Shown here: positions 1-9,973 of the stretch, piece after piece
How positions within the stretch are numbered: position 1 is the stretch's first letter
How the letters are laid out: the number at the start of each line of letters is the position of its first letter
NCBI RefSeq assembly: GCF_026745355.1
Contig: NC_079207.1
Location: forward strand, 15,586,650-15,650,649
Direction: 5' to 3'
Origin: Beta vulgaris subsp. vulgaris
Lineage: Eukaryota; Streptophyta; Magnoliopsida; Caryophyllales; Amaranthaceae
DNA length: 64,000 nucleotides
Made by a program: the position numbers and the translations under genes
Notes under the pieces: generated by a model
Told to the model about the DNA's origin: nothing
The model's database searches: none
Seen by the model: the letters and a program-made list of their open reading frames with translations, nothing else

Positions 1-460
1 TCGCCTTGATGCTGGACGACCCTGCCCATTGGACTCACTTTGGGCTCCTTATGACTTGTTGCAGACACCTTTTTCACTTGACCCCTGAAAGTTTCACCAC
101 TTTTGTACATTCTATCATCTATAGGTAGGATGTTAGGGATGCATATATGATTATATGACATATGTACCTAAATTTTGATATACCTATCTTTAAAAATTAC
201 TACAAGTTGGACTAGTAGTGATAGATGCTTCTCATGACTTCCCGGTCACAAAATCAAACCCTAGTAACAACCTTTTAGGGGTAGGTTGAACTGGATACGT
301 TTATGTTGACCCGCATGAGATACAAGTTTGATAAGTTATTTCTTCTTAGCAAAAAAAAATATAAGCTCACCTTTTTGTATTCGTTTGATATAAATGGGGA
401 ATGCTATATATAGCAAAAAAAGAGGCTAAATACATCAAAACATATTAAAAGACTAACCTA
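1..460. other. Unassigned intergenic sequence
   Basis: I recognise no gene, RNA or element border here. The first 110 bases are less AT-rich and may be the edge of something cut by the window start. The rest is ordinary AT-rich plant intergenic DNA. Confidence 0.5.
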
Positions 461-463
461 CCT

Positions 464-625
464 TTTGGGGGGGTCATCTCTGACAAATGAATCCCCTTTG
501 GGGGGGTCATCTATGACAAACGACCCCTCTTTAAAGGGATCATCTATAACAAATGACCCCTCTTTCGGGGGGGAGGGGGGGGGGGGGAGGGGAGGGGGTC
601 ATCTACGACAAATGACCCCATTCCC
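464..625. repeat. G-rich tandem repeat, about four units
   Basis: Four degenerate units of about 33-40 bp. Each is a run of G, then TCATCTATGACAAATGA, then a run of C. GGGTCAT and ATGACCC face each other, so each unit can form a small hairpin. The third spacer has expanded into an almost pure G tract (about 565-598). G tracts of seven or more bases could form G-quadruplexes. An ORF can be read through it, but it is an artefact of the repeat. Confidence 0.8.
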
Positions 626-852
626 CATTTTAGTACATATAATCGCAACTCAAATAATATAAAATATGACTTACCGCATTGAATAATATGACAATAAAAT
701 TGAAATTTAAACAATTAAGTACTTACTGAACTGCTGTATTATTATTTATTAAAACAACCTCCATATTTGAAGCCCAGTTATAATAATAAAAAAAAAAGAG
801 TGCAGAGACTAGAGAGTACTATTTAAGATTTAGTTAAGATGAGAGTTGGAGT
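626..852. other. AT-rich spacer, nothing recognised
   Basis: AT-rich sequence between the G-rich repeat and the LINE target site. No gene or repeat border seen. Confidence 0.5.
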
Positions 853-862
853 ACTGCAACTT
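853..862. repeat. LINE target-site duplication, left copy
   Basis: ACTGCAACTT, matched exactly at 7730-7739. It flanks the poly(A) tail side of the LINE. Confidence 0.85.
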
Positions 863-1001
863 TTTTTTTTTTATTCAAAAGAGGCCATTCCAGACATAAA
901 GAAAACACAACAAAAACAACCAAATGAAGAAAAACAAAACAAACACCTACTGAGGCACTAAACTTGGAGTTGTAACACCACGAGCGTCCTCAACTAAGAT
1001 C

Positions 1002-2441
1002 CTATGAAGCTCCAAAAGGGGCAGCCTCCAAGACAATTGAGTCATTAACTTGCTCCACATCTCGATTAGCTAACCAATCCGCGGCCCGGTAACCTTCATG
1101 AAAAATATGAATCACCTTAACAACCCAATCCTCTCTACGTAACAATGATAAACAATAACGAATGAGGTGGGTACACCCACCACAACTACTACCACCCGAA
1201 CTTAAAGCTTGTACAGAAGATAGATTGTCGAGTTGGATCTGGAGTTGCTAATTTGCAGATTTCTCGCTAGCTCCAAGCCTCGTAGAAGCGCCAACACCTC
1301 CGCTCTAAACGCACTACAACGACCAAAGTTCAACGTGAGAGTTGAAATGAACATGCCACTGTTATTGCGGATAATCACCCCTCCTCCAGCATCACCTAGA
1401 GATCCACGAGCCGCCCCATCGGTGTTCATCACATACCAGTCAATAGGTAGTGGCGCCCATGTTATAAATTTTTCCTCCCTTGTTCCTCGCTTCAGAGTGG
1501 TATCCATATTGTCATGGAGACTCCTCCATGCCTCATCAAAACGAATCTTCAGAAAAGCACCAATATCAACCGGAACATCATTGCCTCGCCCGAAAACAAA
1601 CATATTCCGCCACCTCCAAAGCCACCAGATAATAATTGCAAAGAACGTGGGCCACATCTTTTGTTCATTATTCTCCAGGTTGGTAGAAATCCAGTTTTTA
1701 AGATCAGACCGAAAGAAATTTGGGTCCAAAGCAGGACCTTCCACCTTGCGCCACACTCTTAGCTGCGGGACAATCCTGTAACATATGTAGCGTCGACTCA
1801 GCCAAATCACCACACACAGAACACTTCGGATCATCAGTAAGTTTGCGTTTGAAGCGATTAACATTGCCCATCAATCTATCATGACAAGCTAACAACATAA
1901 AGGCACGGATACGTTGTTGAACCGGCGCTTTCCACGCTAAGCTCCAAAGGTGATCTTGATACTCCGTTGCATTCTGTCTTATAATCTTAATGGCAGACTT
2001 GATGGTGAATTTGCCTTTAGGATCCGCATCCCAATACAACAAATCCTCAACATCGGGATCATCCATCACAACGTGGGCTTGAATAAGTTTGAGTGTCTCT
2101 TCAGTAAGGTAAGGGCTAAAAACATCCCATTTCCATCCCCCTCCTGTTTCCCACATCTCACTCACAGTAGCACCAACAATATCATTTGGGGGAGGTTGAG
2201 TGACACACTTGATCAAAGGGGTGTTAGACATCCACGTATGGTCCCAAAATAGGGTTTTGTTCCCATTGCTAATAGCACTACGTAGCCCATCACAGAGAAT
2301 ATTGGATTTTTCAGCTATCCCATTCCAGATGTTAGACGCACCTTTCTTTAATTCAAACATATTTGAGTCGCTTCGCCTCTTACAATACTTGGTACGCAGC
2401 ACACGTGACCACAAAGCATTTGGCTCATTTAAAACCCCCAA
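1002..2441 (-). pseudogene. LINE ORF2, zf-RVT and RNase H portion
   Basis: C-terminal third of ORF2, in two main frames. The segment from 2441 to about 1704 carries the zf-RVT region: FWDHTW, then KAPVQQRIRAF, then the zinc-binding CSVCGD...LHMLQDCPAA. From about 1864 down to 1202 another frame carries the RNase H domain: NTDGAARGSLGDAGGGVI is the first catalytic-Asp strand and FRAEVLALLRGLELA holds the Glu helix. After a further break, HIFHEGYRAADWLANRDVE (about 1060-1110) is the usual RNase H C-terminus. The domain would remove RNA from the RNA-DNA hybrid during retrotransposition. At least two frame changes inactivate it. Confidence 0.88.
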
Positions 2442-4450
2442 CCCAGTTTCGCCATGAAGGCCTTGTTAGCATGACGAGCCGAATGGATTCCCAACCCACC
2501 ATGATCCTTGGGCTTTTGGATATAATCCCACGCAATAAGATGGATTTTTTTGTATCTTCATCACCAGCCCAAACAAACCTCCTTGTCTTCCTATCTATGT
2601 CATCACAAACAGATTTAGGAATCTTCACAGTTTGCATTGAATAGTAGGCCATAGAAGAAACAGTATATTTAGCCAAGGTTATTCTCCCCGCCAATTACAA
2701 ATATTTAGTTTTCCAACCCGCTAGTCTTCTATCGATTTTTTCACACAAAAAACAAAAAGTTTCACGTGACACCCGATTAGTGAAGGTAGGCATTCCCAAG
2801 TACTTGCCCAAGTCGTCAGTCCCCATAATACCAAGTGTATTACAGATATCAGTTTGCATCACGGGTTGGACATTTTGCGAAAAAATAAATTATTGACTTT
2901 GGTAGACTCAGCTTCTGACCTTTAGCCTTGCAAAACCGTTGAAGAACGTCCTGAATGACCTTAGCTTGTTCAGTATTTGCTTCTGCAAACAATACTATGT
3001 CATCTGCAAAGAATAAGTTGGACAAAAAAGGACCATTTCTACTAGCTTGAATGGGCTTCCACTTGTTTGCAATAATGGCTTCCTCAATTGTTTGATACAG
3101 CCTTTCCATGCACATAACAAATAAATAGGGTGAGAGAGGATCTCCTTGGCAAATCCCGCGACTTGGTTTGAAACTGGAAAAGGATTCACCATTCCATAAA
3201 ACCCGCATGGACGCAGAACATACGCATTCCATAATCGTTTCCACTAAAAGGATGGGTAGATTCATTTGGAGTAATGTATCACGAATAAATTTCCAACGCA
3301 AGCGATAGTATGCCTTCTCGAAGTCAATTTTAATGGCCATATAGCCCTTATTACCTTACTTTCTTTTCATTGTATGAATGACTTCTTGCATAATTATGAT
3401 ATTATCAGTGATTTGGCGTCCCGGGACAAAACTTCCCTGAGTATTGGAAATGAGTCTAGGAAGAAGGGGTTTGATGCGATTCACTAGTAACTTAGTGACA
3501 ATTTTGTAGATAACATTGCAGAGGCCAATAGGCCGAAAATGAGCTGCCGTCTCTGGGTTATCAACTTTGGGCGAAAGGGTGATGAAAGTCTCGTTCATTT
3601 TATCAGGTAACCCTTTACCTTCAAGAGATTGAGTCACTACATCCTCTTTAACTAACTCCCAATGTTTTTGAAAAAATAGCGCCTGGAAACCGTCAGGGCC
3701 GGGAGCTTTGAGAGCCCCCATAGAGTGCACCACCTCCTCAATCTCAATTTTATTGTAAGGTTTAGAAAGCATACTCCAATCAGCAGGAAGTAATTCAGGG
3801 AATATATCACAAGGTATGTCATATAGGTCATCATCATTTTCTTCCGTGAATAAATTGGAGAAATAAGTAACTATCTGGTTTTTCACAAGCTCCTTATCAT
3901 GAATCCACTGGCCATCATCATCTTTAATAGCAGTAATTTTGTTGCACCAGTTTCGTATCACCGTACTCAAATGAAAAAATCTGGTATTACGATCGCCATT
4001 TTTTAACCATTTGACTCTTGATTTTTGAAACCAGAAAGTCTCCTCCTCTTGTAGAACTTCTTCTAACTCTCTTCTCAATTTAGATTCTAGTTTTAGGAGC
4101 CCTCGATGGAATGAAAACCCCATATTCTTTTGCACACCTTCAATTCGAGCTAATAATTGTTGTTTTCTCTGGAATATGTTACTGAAGACACTCCTATTCC
4201 ATTCTTGCAACTCCTCAGATAATGCGTGCAAAGAGTTCATAATTGGCTGCGTGCGTTTCCACTTACTTTGCACAAATTCTTGAAACTTTTCATGGTGAAG
4301 CCACATTTCTTGAAAACGAAATGGTTTGTTCACAGAATAAAGAGGGACAAAACCATTAGGTGAAATGAGAAGGGGACAATGGTCAGATGCAATATCAGGG
4401 AGGTGTTCACTCTTGCTTGTGTAAAATGAATGCCCCAGTCCGGGTTGCAA
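2425..4450 (-). pseudogene. LINE ORF2, reverse transcriptase portion
   Basis: The reverse transcriptase core reads from about 4450 down to 2425. Motifs in order: KAPGPDGF, FRPIGLCNVIYKIVTKLLVN, QGSFVPGRQITDNI, AIKIDFEKAY (motif A Asp), SRGICQGDPLSPYLF, FFADDIVLFAE (motif C, ADD), then LAGRITLAKYTVSSMAYY of the thumb. An in-frame TAA replaces a lysine codon at about 3354. A frameshift lies near 2870, and a stop precedes LAGRIT near 2694. The polymerase would copy LINE RNA into the nicked target. All catalytic motifs remain but the frame does not. Confidence 0.92.
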
Positions 4451-5249
4451 AGGGCACGATCAAGTTGTGCGCATAGTCTGGTTTCAGGAGTTAAACCGCG
4501 TGACCAGGTGTGGCTAGCACCAACAAATTCGATTTCAAGCAAATCCATGTCATCTATCCATTCATTAAATCGAGCAGACCTTCTTGTAGTTTCATAACAA
4601 GAGGTGTTCCTCTCACTTGGGAACCTAGTCTCATTAAAGTCTCCCGCGATCATTCAAGGTTTGTTGTGCTGCGCAGCGAATTCCTTTAACTAACGCCATA
4701 GATGTGTCTACGAGTCGGGTCTGGACTCGCGTACACTGCAGTAAAATACCATGGTTAGTCACCACGTTTCTTAATCTCCATCGTGATATATTACTCATGT
4801 TTGCGGATAGGTTCTACTGTCACACTCTCATTGTGCCGATAAATCCAAATGCCACCACTGAATCGACAGGCATCAACTCTTGTATGGCCTGAAAACTTGA
4901 GAATTGAGGCAATTTGTCGAGCTCTATCTCCACCCATATGCGTTTCTAATAAAGCTAGTACCTCAGGTTTATGAATCTGAACAAGTTCCTTTAACGAAGC
5001 AGCAAAGGAATTACTTCCAGCACCTTGGACATTCCATATCATGAGGGAGATTGGATTGGAGGCCACAGGGAAATTCGGTAGACGTTCTTCCATTAATACT
5101 GGAACTGAAGGAAGGGTAGTCAAAAAGACTAGACTAACTAATCTCAACAAGCGTGAGATTTCATTGGGTATCATCAGATTCATTACCAACTCCGGTGGTT
5201 TCGGACTCGGATCGATCCGTGTGTGTTTCCATTCGGACTTCCAATACAT
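4330..5249 (-). pseudogene. LINE ORF2, AP-like endonuclease portion
   Basis: Exonuclease-endonuclease-phosphatase fold of plant L1 elements. Motifs in order: SLMIWNVQGAGS (metal-binding Asn), EVLALLETHMGG (metal-binding Glu), GGIWIYRH, IAGDFNE (Asp and Asn), LDRALCNPDW and IASDHCPLL (catalytic SDH). The domain nicks target DNA to prime reverse transcription. The frame changes between about 4791 and 4653 and again near 4450, so it is broken at least twice. It abuts ORF1, whose frame overlaps its start near 5183. Confidence 0.88.
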
Positions 5250-6902
5250 GAGTCAGGGGGGTCACCACAATAAGGTAAGGATTCTCCAATGGTCGTCCCA
5301 CAAACAAGGTTTTCTCGGTCGGAACTTGTAGAGTTATCACATTGGGTGGCTGCAGGGGAATGGGAAAGGGCATCATGATGGCTTAGAACAATTGGAGTTG
5401 TAGAATGCAGGGTTATGTATGGTGGATCTGGGTGAGGGACGTTTGCGTTAGCTTGTTTCGAGGGTGTTGGGGAAGTTGATGGAGTCACACAATTTCCTTT
5501 TCCTTGATGATGAACGCTTTGTTTGACTCCAGAATCTCTCGTATTGCCAAAATTAATATTAACTTCCTGCAATACTTGGTTACCTTTAGCAACTTTTTCT
5601 TTTTTTGGAGAGTTTTACTGAGAGACGTAGAAGGTTTAGGAATCTTAGATTGCTTACCTAAATTGAAGGGGTTCAAACGAGTAACAGGATAGCAATCAGT
5701 TGAGAAGCATCTCCGAGATTCACGGTTGTGATAGGGGATAAGTCACTTGAAGAGAGCACGAACTTATTATCTTTAATCACGCAAATATTATCGGCGTCGA
5801 GCATGATATTATTATTCTGATTCAAAAGTTCATATCTTGAACCCGCGCCAAGATTCTCGCCCATATTTTGCGCAACTGTTGACATCCCAACCTTAGGCTC
5901 CAGAATTTTCCGATTCACACCAACTCACGGATCTTCGATCTCGGAACTCACTACCGGAATGTTACCTTTCTCTACCCTTGGAGGTCTCTTTCGGACTGGT
6001 TTCTAAACTAACATCCAAGAGCCAAAATCCTCACTCTCTTCTGGATTTAGTTGCTTATTTACATTTATCTCAGCATTAAAGGACTGATGAGCCTGAAACA
6101 AACTTGCCGCTTCATGAACATGTTGATGTCGCGGGTAATCTGAGTCTTGGTGTCCAATTTTACCACAATGAAAGCAAACCAATCAAATGCTTTCATATTG
6201 GATGCGCCAAATTATTCCTCTCAACAAGAACTTGGAGAGAAGGGGTTTAGATAAATCAATCTCCACACTCAGACGTGTGAATTACCCACGTTCAGCTTGT
6301 GTAGTAGTTTTATCAATGCGAATTACTCTACCTATTTTGTTGTCAATTTTGTTTAGAAAGTTGATATCAAAATATTCAACAGCAAGGTTTGGAATTCTAA
6401 CCCAAGTTGTAAGAAACCGCATAGAGCTATCATCAGGAATAAAATTTGGCACCCACTTTCTTATAGTAAGATAATTATCATCAATCATCCATGGTCCTCC
6501 CTGGGTAAGCACGTAGTGGTAATCATCTGGATTTGTGAATCGAGCAATGAAAAATTTGTCCTATATCAGTAAGAGATAAGTCACCTTTCAAGCTCCATTT
6601 CCTCTTCAATTTGCGCATTAAACCCATGTAGCCAACACTGCCACTAAACATCTTAATGATTAATGCGTGTTTCCAAGGTTGACGCATTCTCCTTTTCTCT
6701 GCCTTTGTAAGCAAAATGCAGGGGCATCTTTCATCTTACACTAGTTCTGTAGGAACTTCATCATCATCGGAAATATCATCATCGTCCTCCACCTGAAATT
6801 CCTCGTTAATTAAACCATTCTGGAAATTAGAATGATTTTTGACTAGATCACTGAATAAACGAGCGCCCTGGGCACCTGAATTTTTGTTTGGCCCTGCAGA
6901 TT

Positions 6903-7100
6903 TGTTAAGAGTAAAAGCCCACATGTGAGTTAGAAATAATTGTCCCACATTGAAGAATTAGAGAGAGAATGACTAACATATAGATTGGTGGGTTACTCCA
7001 CCTATCACTAATTGGTTTTAGGATGGAACCCTGCCAACCTTGTATGTGGTCACTCTCTCCTCCAACATGGGCCTGTGTGTGGGCCCAATGAAATTTGTCA
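6903..7100 (+). repeat. TRIM left LTR
   Basis: 198 bp, TG...CA ends. It differs from the right LTR at only a few sites, mainly a 2-bp indel near CCCACATTGAAG. Confidence 0.92.
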
Positions 7101-7112
7101 TGGTATCAGAGC
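7101..7112 (+). promoter_or_regulatory. TRIM primer-binding site, tRNA-iMet
   Basis: TGGTATCAGAGC directly after the left LTR. It complements the 3' end of plant initiator methionine tRNA, the standard minus-strand primer. Confidence 0.92.
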
Positions 7113-7299
7113 GGACGATCTTGGCCCGTTATGAAATGCAAGATGGAAGGTGTTGAAGATTTGTTTTGAGCAAAATAAGCCCAACAGAATTGTAATGGCC
7201 CCAAGAAGGGGCCCAGTTGACCTCATGTTGGAAGTCCGGAGAGAGCCCAACGAGGATGTTGTGACCTATCCAAATTGCAAGATTAAAGGTGGCTCACAT

Positions 7300-7310
7300 G
7301 TGAGGGGGAG
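7300..7310 (+). promoter_or_regulatory. TRIM polypurine tract
   Basis: GTGAGGGGGAG immediately before the right LTR. This is the expected plus-strand primer position. Confidence 0.88.
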
Positions 7311-7507
7311 TGTTAAGAGTAAAAGCCCACATGTGAGTTAGAAATAATTGTCCCAATTGAAGAATTAGAGAGAGAATGACTAACATATAGATTGGTGGGT
7401 TACTCCACCTATCACCAATTGGTTTTAGGATGGAACCCTACCAACCTTGTATGTGGCCACTCTCTCCTCCAACATGGGCCTGTGTGTGGGCCCAATGAAA
7501 TTTGTCA
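7311..7507 (+). repeat. TRIM right LTR
   Basis: 197 bp, TG...CA ends, followed by the AGATT target duplication. Confidence 0.92.
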
Positions 7508-7729
7508 AGATTGAAAACCCTTATTCTGATTTTGAGGAAGAACGTCTGCCATGACAACATCCTGATAATCATCCTGGGAGGAGTGATCAAAGATCCAGTT
7601 TGTGATTTTGCGTTTGGTTTTCTTGTTCGAGCGAATCAATTGATCTTTTTCTTCTAGAGATTGCGAATTCTCATTCAGATTGACAGTGGGGGGTCTTGGG
7701 GGGTTTCATGCGTAGAGAGCATTTTGTGG

Positions 7730-7739
7730 ACTGCAACTT
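7730..7739. repeat. LINE target-site duplication, right copy
   Basis: ACTGCAACTT, matching 853-862. It fixes the LINE 5' end at 7729, so the copy is not 5'-truncated. Confidence 0.85.
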
Positions 7740-8706
7740 ATTAGTAACAATAACTATCATATTATCATTTGATATGGGAAGTTTGGGGTTTGGGGTTTGG
7801 GGGGTAAACACTTGTTAATTCTAGCATATAGTATACAATGCAATCAAACCCAACACATTTGCACTCTATAATCCATTAATATGACATTAAAGCCACATAA
7901 CAACTAGCTTTGAGAAATAACATACGCTTTAATTAAGAATCTTGCTCTTTGTTTCTTAATTGATGTGTATACAAAGTTTGAACTATAGATCATAGTGTAT
8001 GTTTACTGAATTATGAAAGTTTTCAATAGTTTTTCCTGTGTGACAAAAACTATTGAGTCAGTCTACTCATTACACAACCGTGTCATTGTTAAGATTATCT
8101 ATATCAAGACTAATATGATGTTGTATCCGGGCAAAAAAAATCACAAGTACTGATTCTACTGAACATCACTCTATGCTAGAGATGGCTTTTGACTTGTATG
8201 CAGCATATTAACGCACATTTGTTTACCATTATATGTTGTAGAAAAAAGATAGCACAACTCTTCTAACCTTAATGTTTCCGACGAGACTTTTGGCTAGGAA
8301 GCAATGACAAGTGTTTCATATGATGATAGTTTTTTAATCGGAGAAGAATGAAAATTTTCATACAGATATTTATGGAGCAGGTAAAAAAATTGTTGTAATT
8401 TTGAAAAGAAATTTGGTGAATTTGTACATTGCTTATTTCTTTTCTTATCAAATCAAAATACATGCTCCGGGTGTATATGATATACAGTACATGTTGAGAT
8501 TCAGGTGGATAGATGTAGTTAGATTTCAAAGTCATATATATAAGGGATAAATATACTATCATTGTAATTAATTCGAATAATTTAGTTAGATTTCAAAGTC
8601 ATATATATAGATATACTATCATTGTAATTAATTCGAATAATGTGTTGCTTTATAGTTGAATTTCCATCATAAGACAAGTTAATAGTTGGATAACAAAACA
8701 ATAATA
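7740..8706. other. AT-rich intergenic stretch
   Basis: No gene seen. It holds a short TTTGGGG run at 7776-7802 and a tandem duplication of about 60 bp at 8517-8640. An ORF at 8269-8562 on the minus strand is AT-rich, low in complexity and not supported as a gene. Confidence 0.55.
8517..8640. repeat. 60-bp tandem duplication
   Basis: Two adjacent copies begin TTAGATTTCAAAGTCATATA and end AATTAATTCGAATAA. The first copy has a few extra bases (AGGGATAA). Confidence 0.85.
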
Positions 8707-8711
8707 CTTCG

Positions 8712-9463
8712 TGTTATATATGTGATCAATGAGAGAACCGGATATCCACTCCAAGGCACGTAAACTACGCTTTCCTATTAGTTTAATTTCGCCCCTCTAG
8801 GATCACCGGGTTAACACGAAATAACTAATGAGATACAATGGAGAGAAACAATCCACTTAGATGATCTTCTAAGTGAATCAACAAGAACTTGTGTTTTGTG
8901 TTTGTGAAGAACACTCAAGAGAAGATTGCAAGTTTTCTCTTAAGCTAAGCAAGAAGTATTTGAGAGAGTATAGAATAGAAAATTCTGATTTTCTTCTAAC
9001 CCTTCACTCATAGGAATCCCAAGGTTTATATAGGAATATAAACCTTTCATTGACTAGGTAGTAACAATCCATAACCCCCATTTTAATCACCCATCAAAGG
9101 CCTTTAATCAGCTGATTTAAGGACCTTAAAGGTCATTAAAATGAGGCCATAACATCACAACGGACATAAAACCGTCAAGGCATCTTTTCGCATTCCAAGG
9201 CAGAAGACACGTCGCGACTCGCGAAGAAGCTCGCGAGTCGCGAGGCGCTGGTCGCGACCCGCGACGCCTGTCGCGACTCGCGACGGGCCACTGGTCGCGA
9301 CTCGCGACAACCGTCGCGACTCGCGGCCAGTCTTCTGTCTCCCTTGGTTTATCAATGCGTTTTGCCACTTGATGCACTCTAGCCTTTTGCATACTAGACC
9401 TCCTCCTCTTCTAGTACATACCCTTATGAGTTTCAAACCCATTACCCTATAAATGTTCCAACA
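8712..9463 (-). repeat. Copia 1 LTR, 3' LTR in sense
   Basis: 752 bp. It contains a GC-rich block (about 9210-9335) of repeated TCGCGA palindromes and GTCGCGACTCGCGA-like units in an otherwise AT-rich LTR. Two ORFs read through this block but have no coding support. Confidence 0.93.
9212..9335. repeat. TCGCGA-rich CpG array inside the LTR
   Basis: Many copies of TCGCGA or CTCGCGA in about 120 bp, separated by GGCGCTGG, GACGCCTG, GGGCCACTGG and similar spacers. The block is duplicated in the other LTR at about 14477-14592 with small indels. Confidence 0.85.
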
Positions 9464-9476
9464 ATCCTCCTCCCAT
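9464..9476 (-). promoter_or_regulatory. Copia 1 polypurine tract
   Basis: On the minus strand GGGAGGAGGATT directly precedes the 3' LTR. This is the plus-strand priming site. The remaining bases up to the pol stop near 9974 are an AT-rich 3' untranslated stretch. Confidence 0.8.
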
Positions 9477-9973
9477 TTATAGGGTAATGTTGAAAAGTTT
9501 TTCAACTTGCTATAAATCGCAAACACACATGTTCATGCATCATGGAAATATCTAACGATTGAATTTCCATTTAGTAAAAGTAATCTTTACAATAATTTAG
9601 ATCATAATGATAGACAAAGCTTTGAATCATATAACCATTACAAATTATTGAAGTTACTAATACACACAAACATAAACTAGGTTCTTAAAACCTCCGACAC
9701 CTATGAAGCCTTGGTGTCCATATCCATTCATAAGCAATTCCAAGTCAAGCCTAAGACTTGATGAAGCGGCCAAACTTCTAGCTTACATAGGTAAATCTTT
9801 CCGGACATGCTCCTACAATTGAGCACCTTATCAAAGATTTATTAAGAATAAAATTCAACCTCTTTATCATTGTAGCAACAAGCACTAACCTTGGGATGTA
9901 TTAAACAAGTGCTCCCAACCTCTTAGAGAAGTACTATCCTCCTTGAATTTGAGATCTAACGTTGTATTAGACA

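Larger units (their letters stand above)
6903..7507 (+). mobile_element. TRIM (terminal-repeat retrotransposon in miniature)
   Basis: 605-bp element with two near-identical LTRs (6903-7100 and 7311-7507), each starting TGTTAAGAG and ending TTTGTCA. A perfect 5-bp target duplication AGATT lies at 6898-6902 and 7508-7512. The primer-binding site follows the left LTR and a polypurine tract precedes the right one. The 210-bp interior has no gag or pol. A 63-codon ORF at 7150-7341 runs into the right LTR and matches nothing I know. It must have been moved in trans by an autonomous element. Confidence 0.95.
5183..7705 (-). pseudogene. LINE ORF1 (DUF4283, zinc knuckle), interrupted by TRIM
   Basis: ORF1 starts near 7705 with MKPPKTP and runs to about 5183 through several frame changes. 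An acidic segment (EDDDDISDDDEVPTELV, about 6740-6800) precedes DUF4283: KRRMRQPWKHALIIKMF, GGPWMIDDNYLTIRKWVP and WVRIPNLAVEYFD. A CCHC knuckle follows at about 6150-6180. It reads CFHCGKIGHQDSDY, so its last zinc ligand is Tyr instead of Cys. In-frame TAG near 6003 and TGA near 5923 break the tail. ORF1 proteins of this family bind LINE RNA. The TRIM sits in the N-terminal third. Confidence 0.85.
863..7729 (-). mobile_element. L1-type LINE, nearly full length, split by a TRIM
   Basis: A non-LTR retrotransposon reading right to left. The 3' end is a poly(A) tail (T run 863-872 on the plus strand). The 5' end is at 7729. The 10-bp direct repeat ACTGCAACTT at 853-862 and 7730-7739 is the target-site duplication made by target-primed reverse transcription. 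Order in sense: ORF1 with DUF4283 and a zinc knuckle, then ORF2 with AP-like endonuclease, reverse transcriptase, zf-RVT and RNase H. This is the usual order of plant L1 LINEs with a C-terminal RNase H. A 605-bp TRIM plus its 5-bp duplication interrupts ORF1. Several frameshifts and in-frame stops show the copy is dead. Confidence 0.93.

Noticed and set aside
9126..9526. ORFs in the copia LTR, repeated at 14393-14706
   Set aside because: They run through the TCGCGA block in both LTRs, overlap in two frames, and have no domain.
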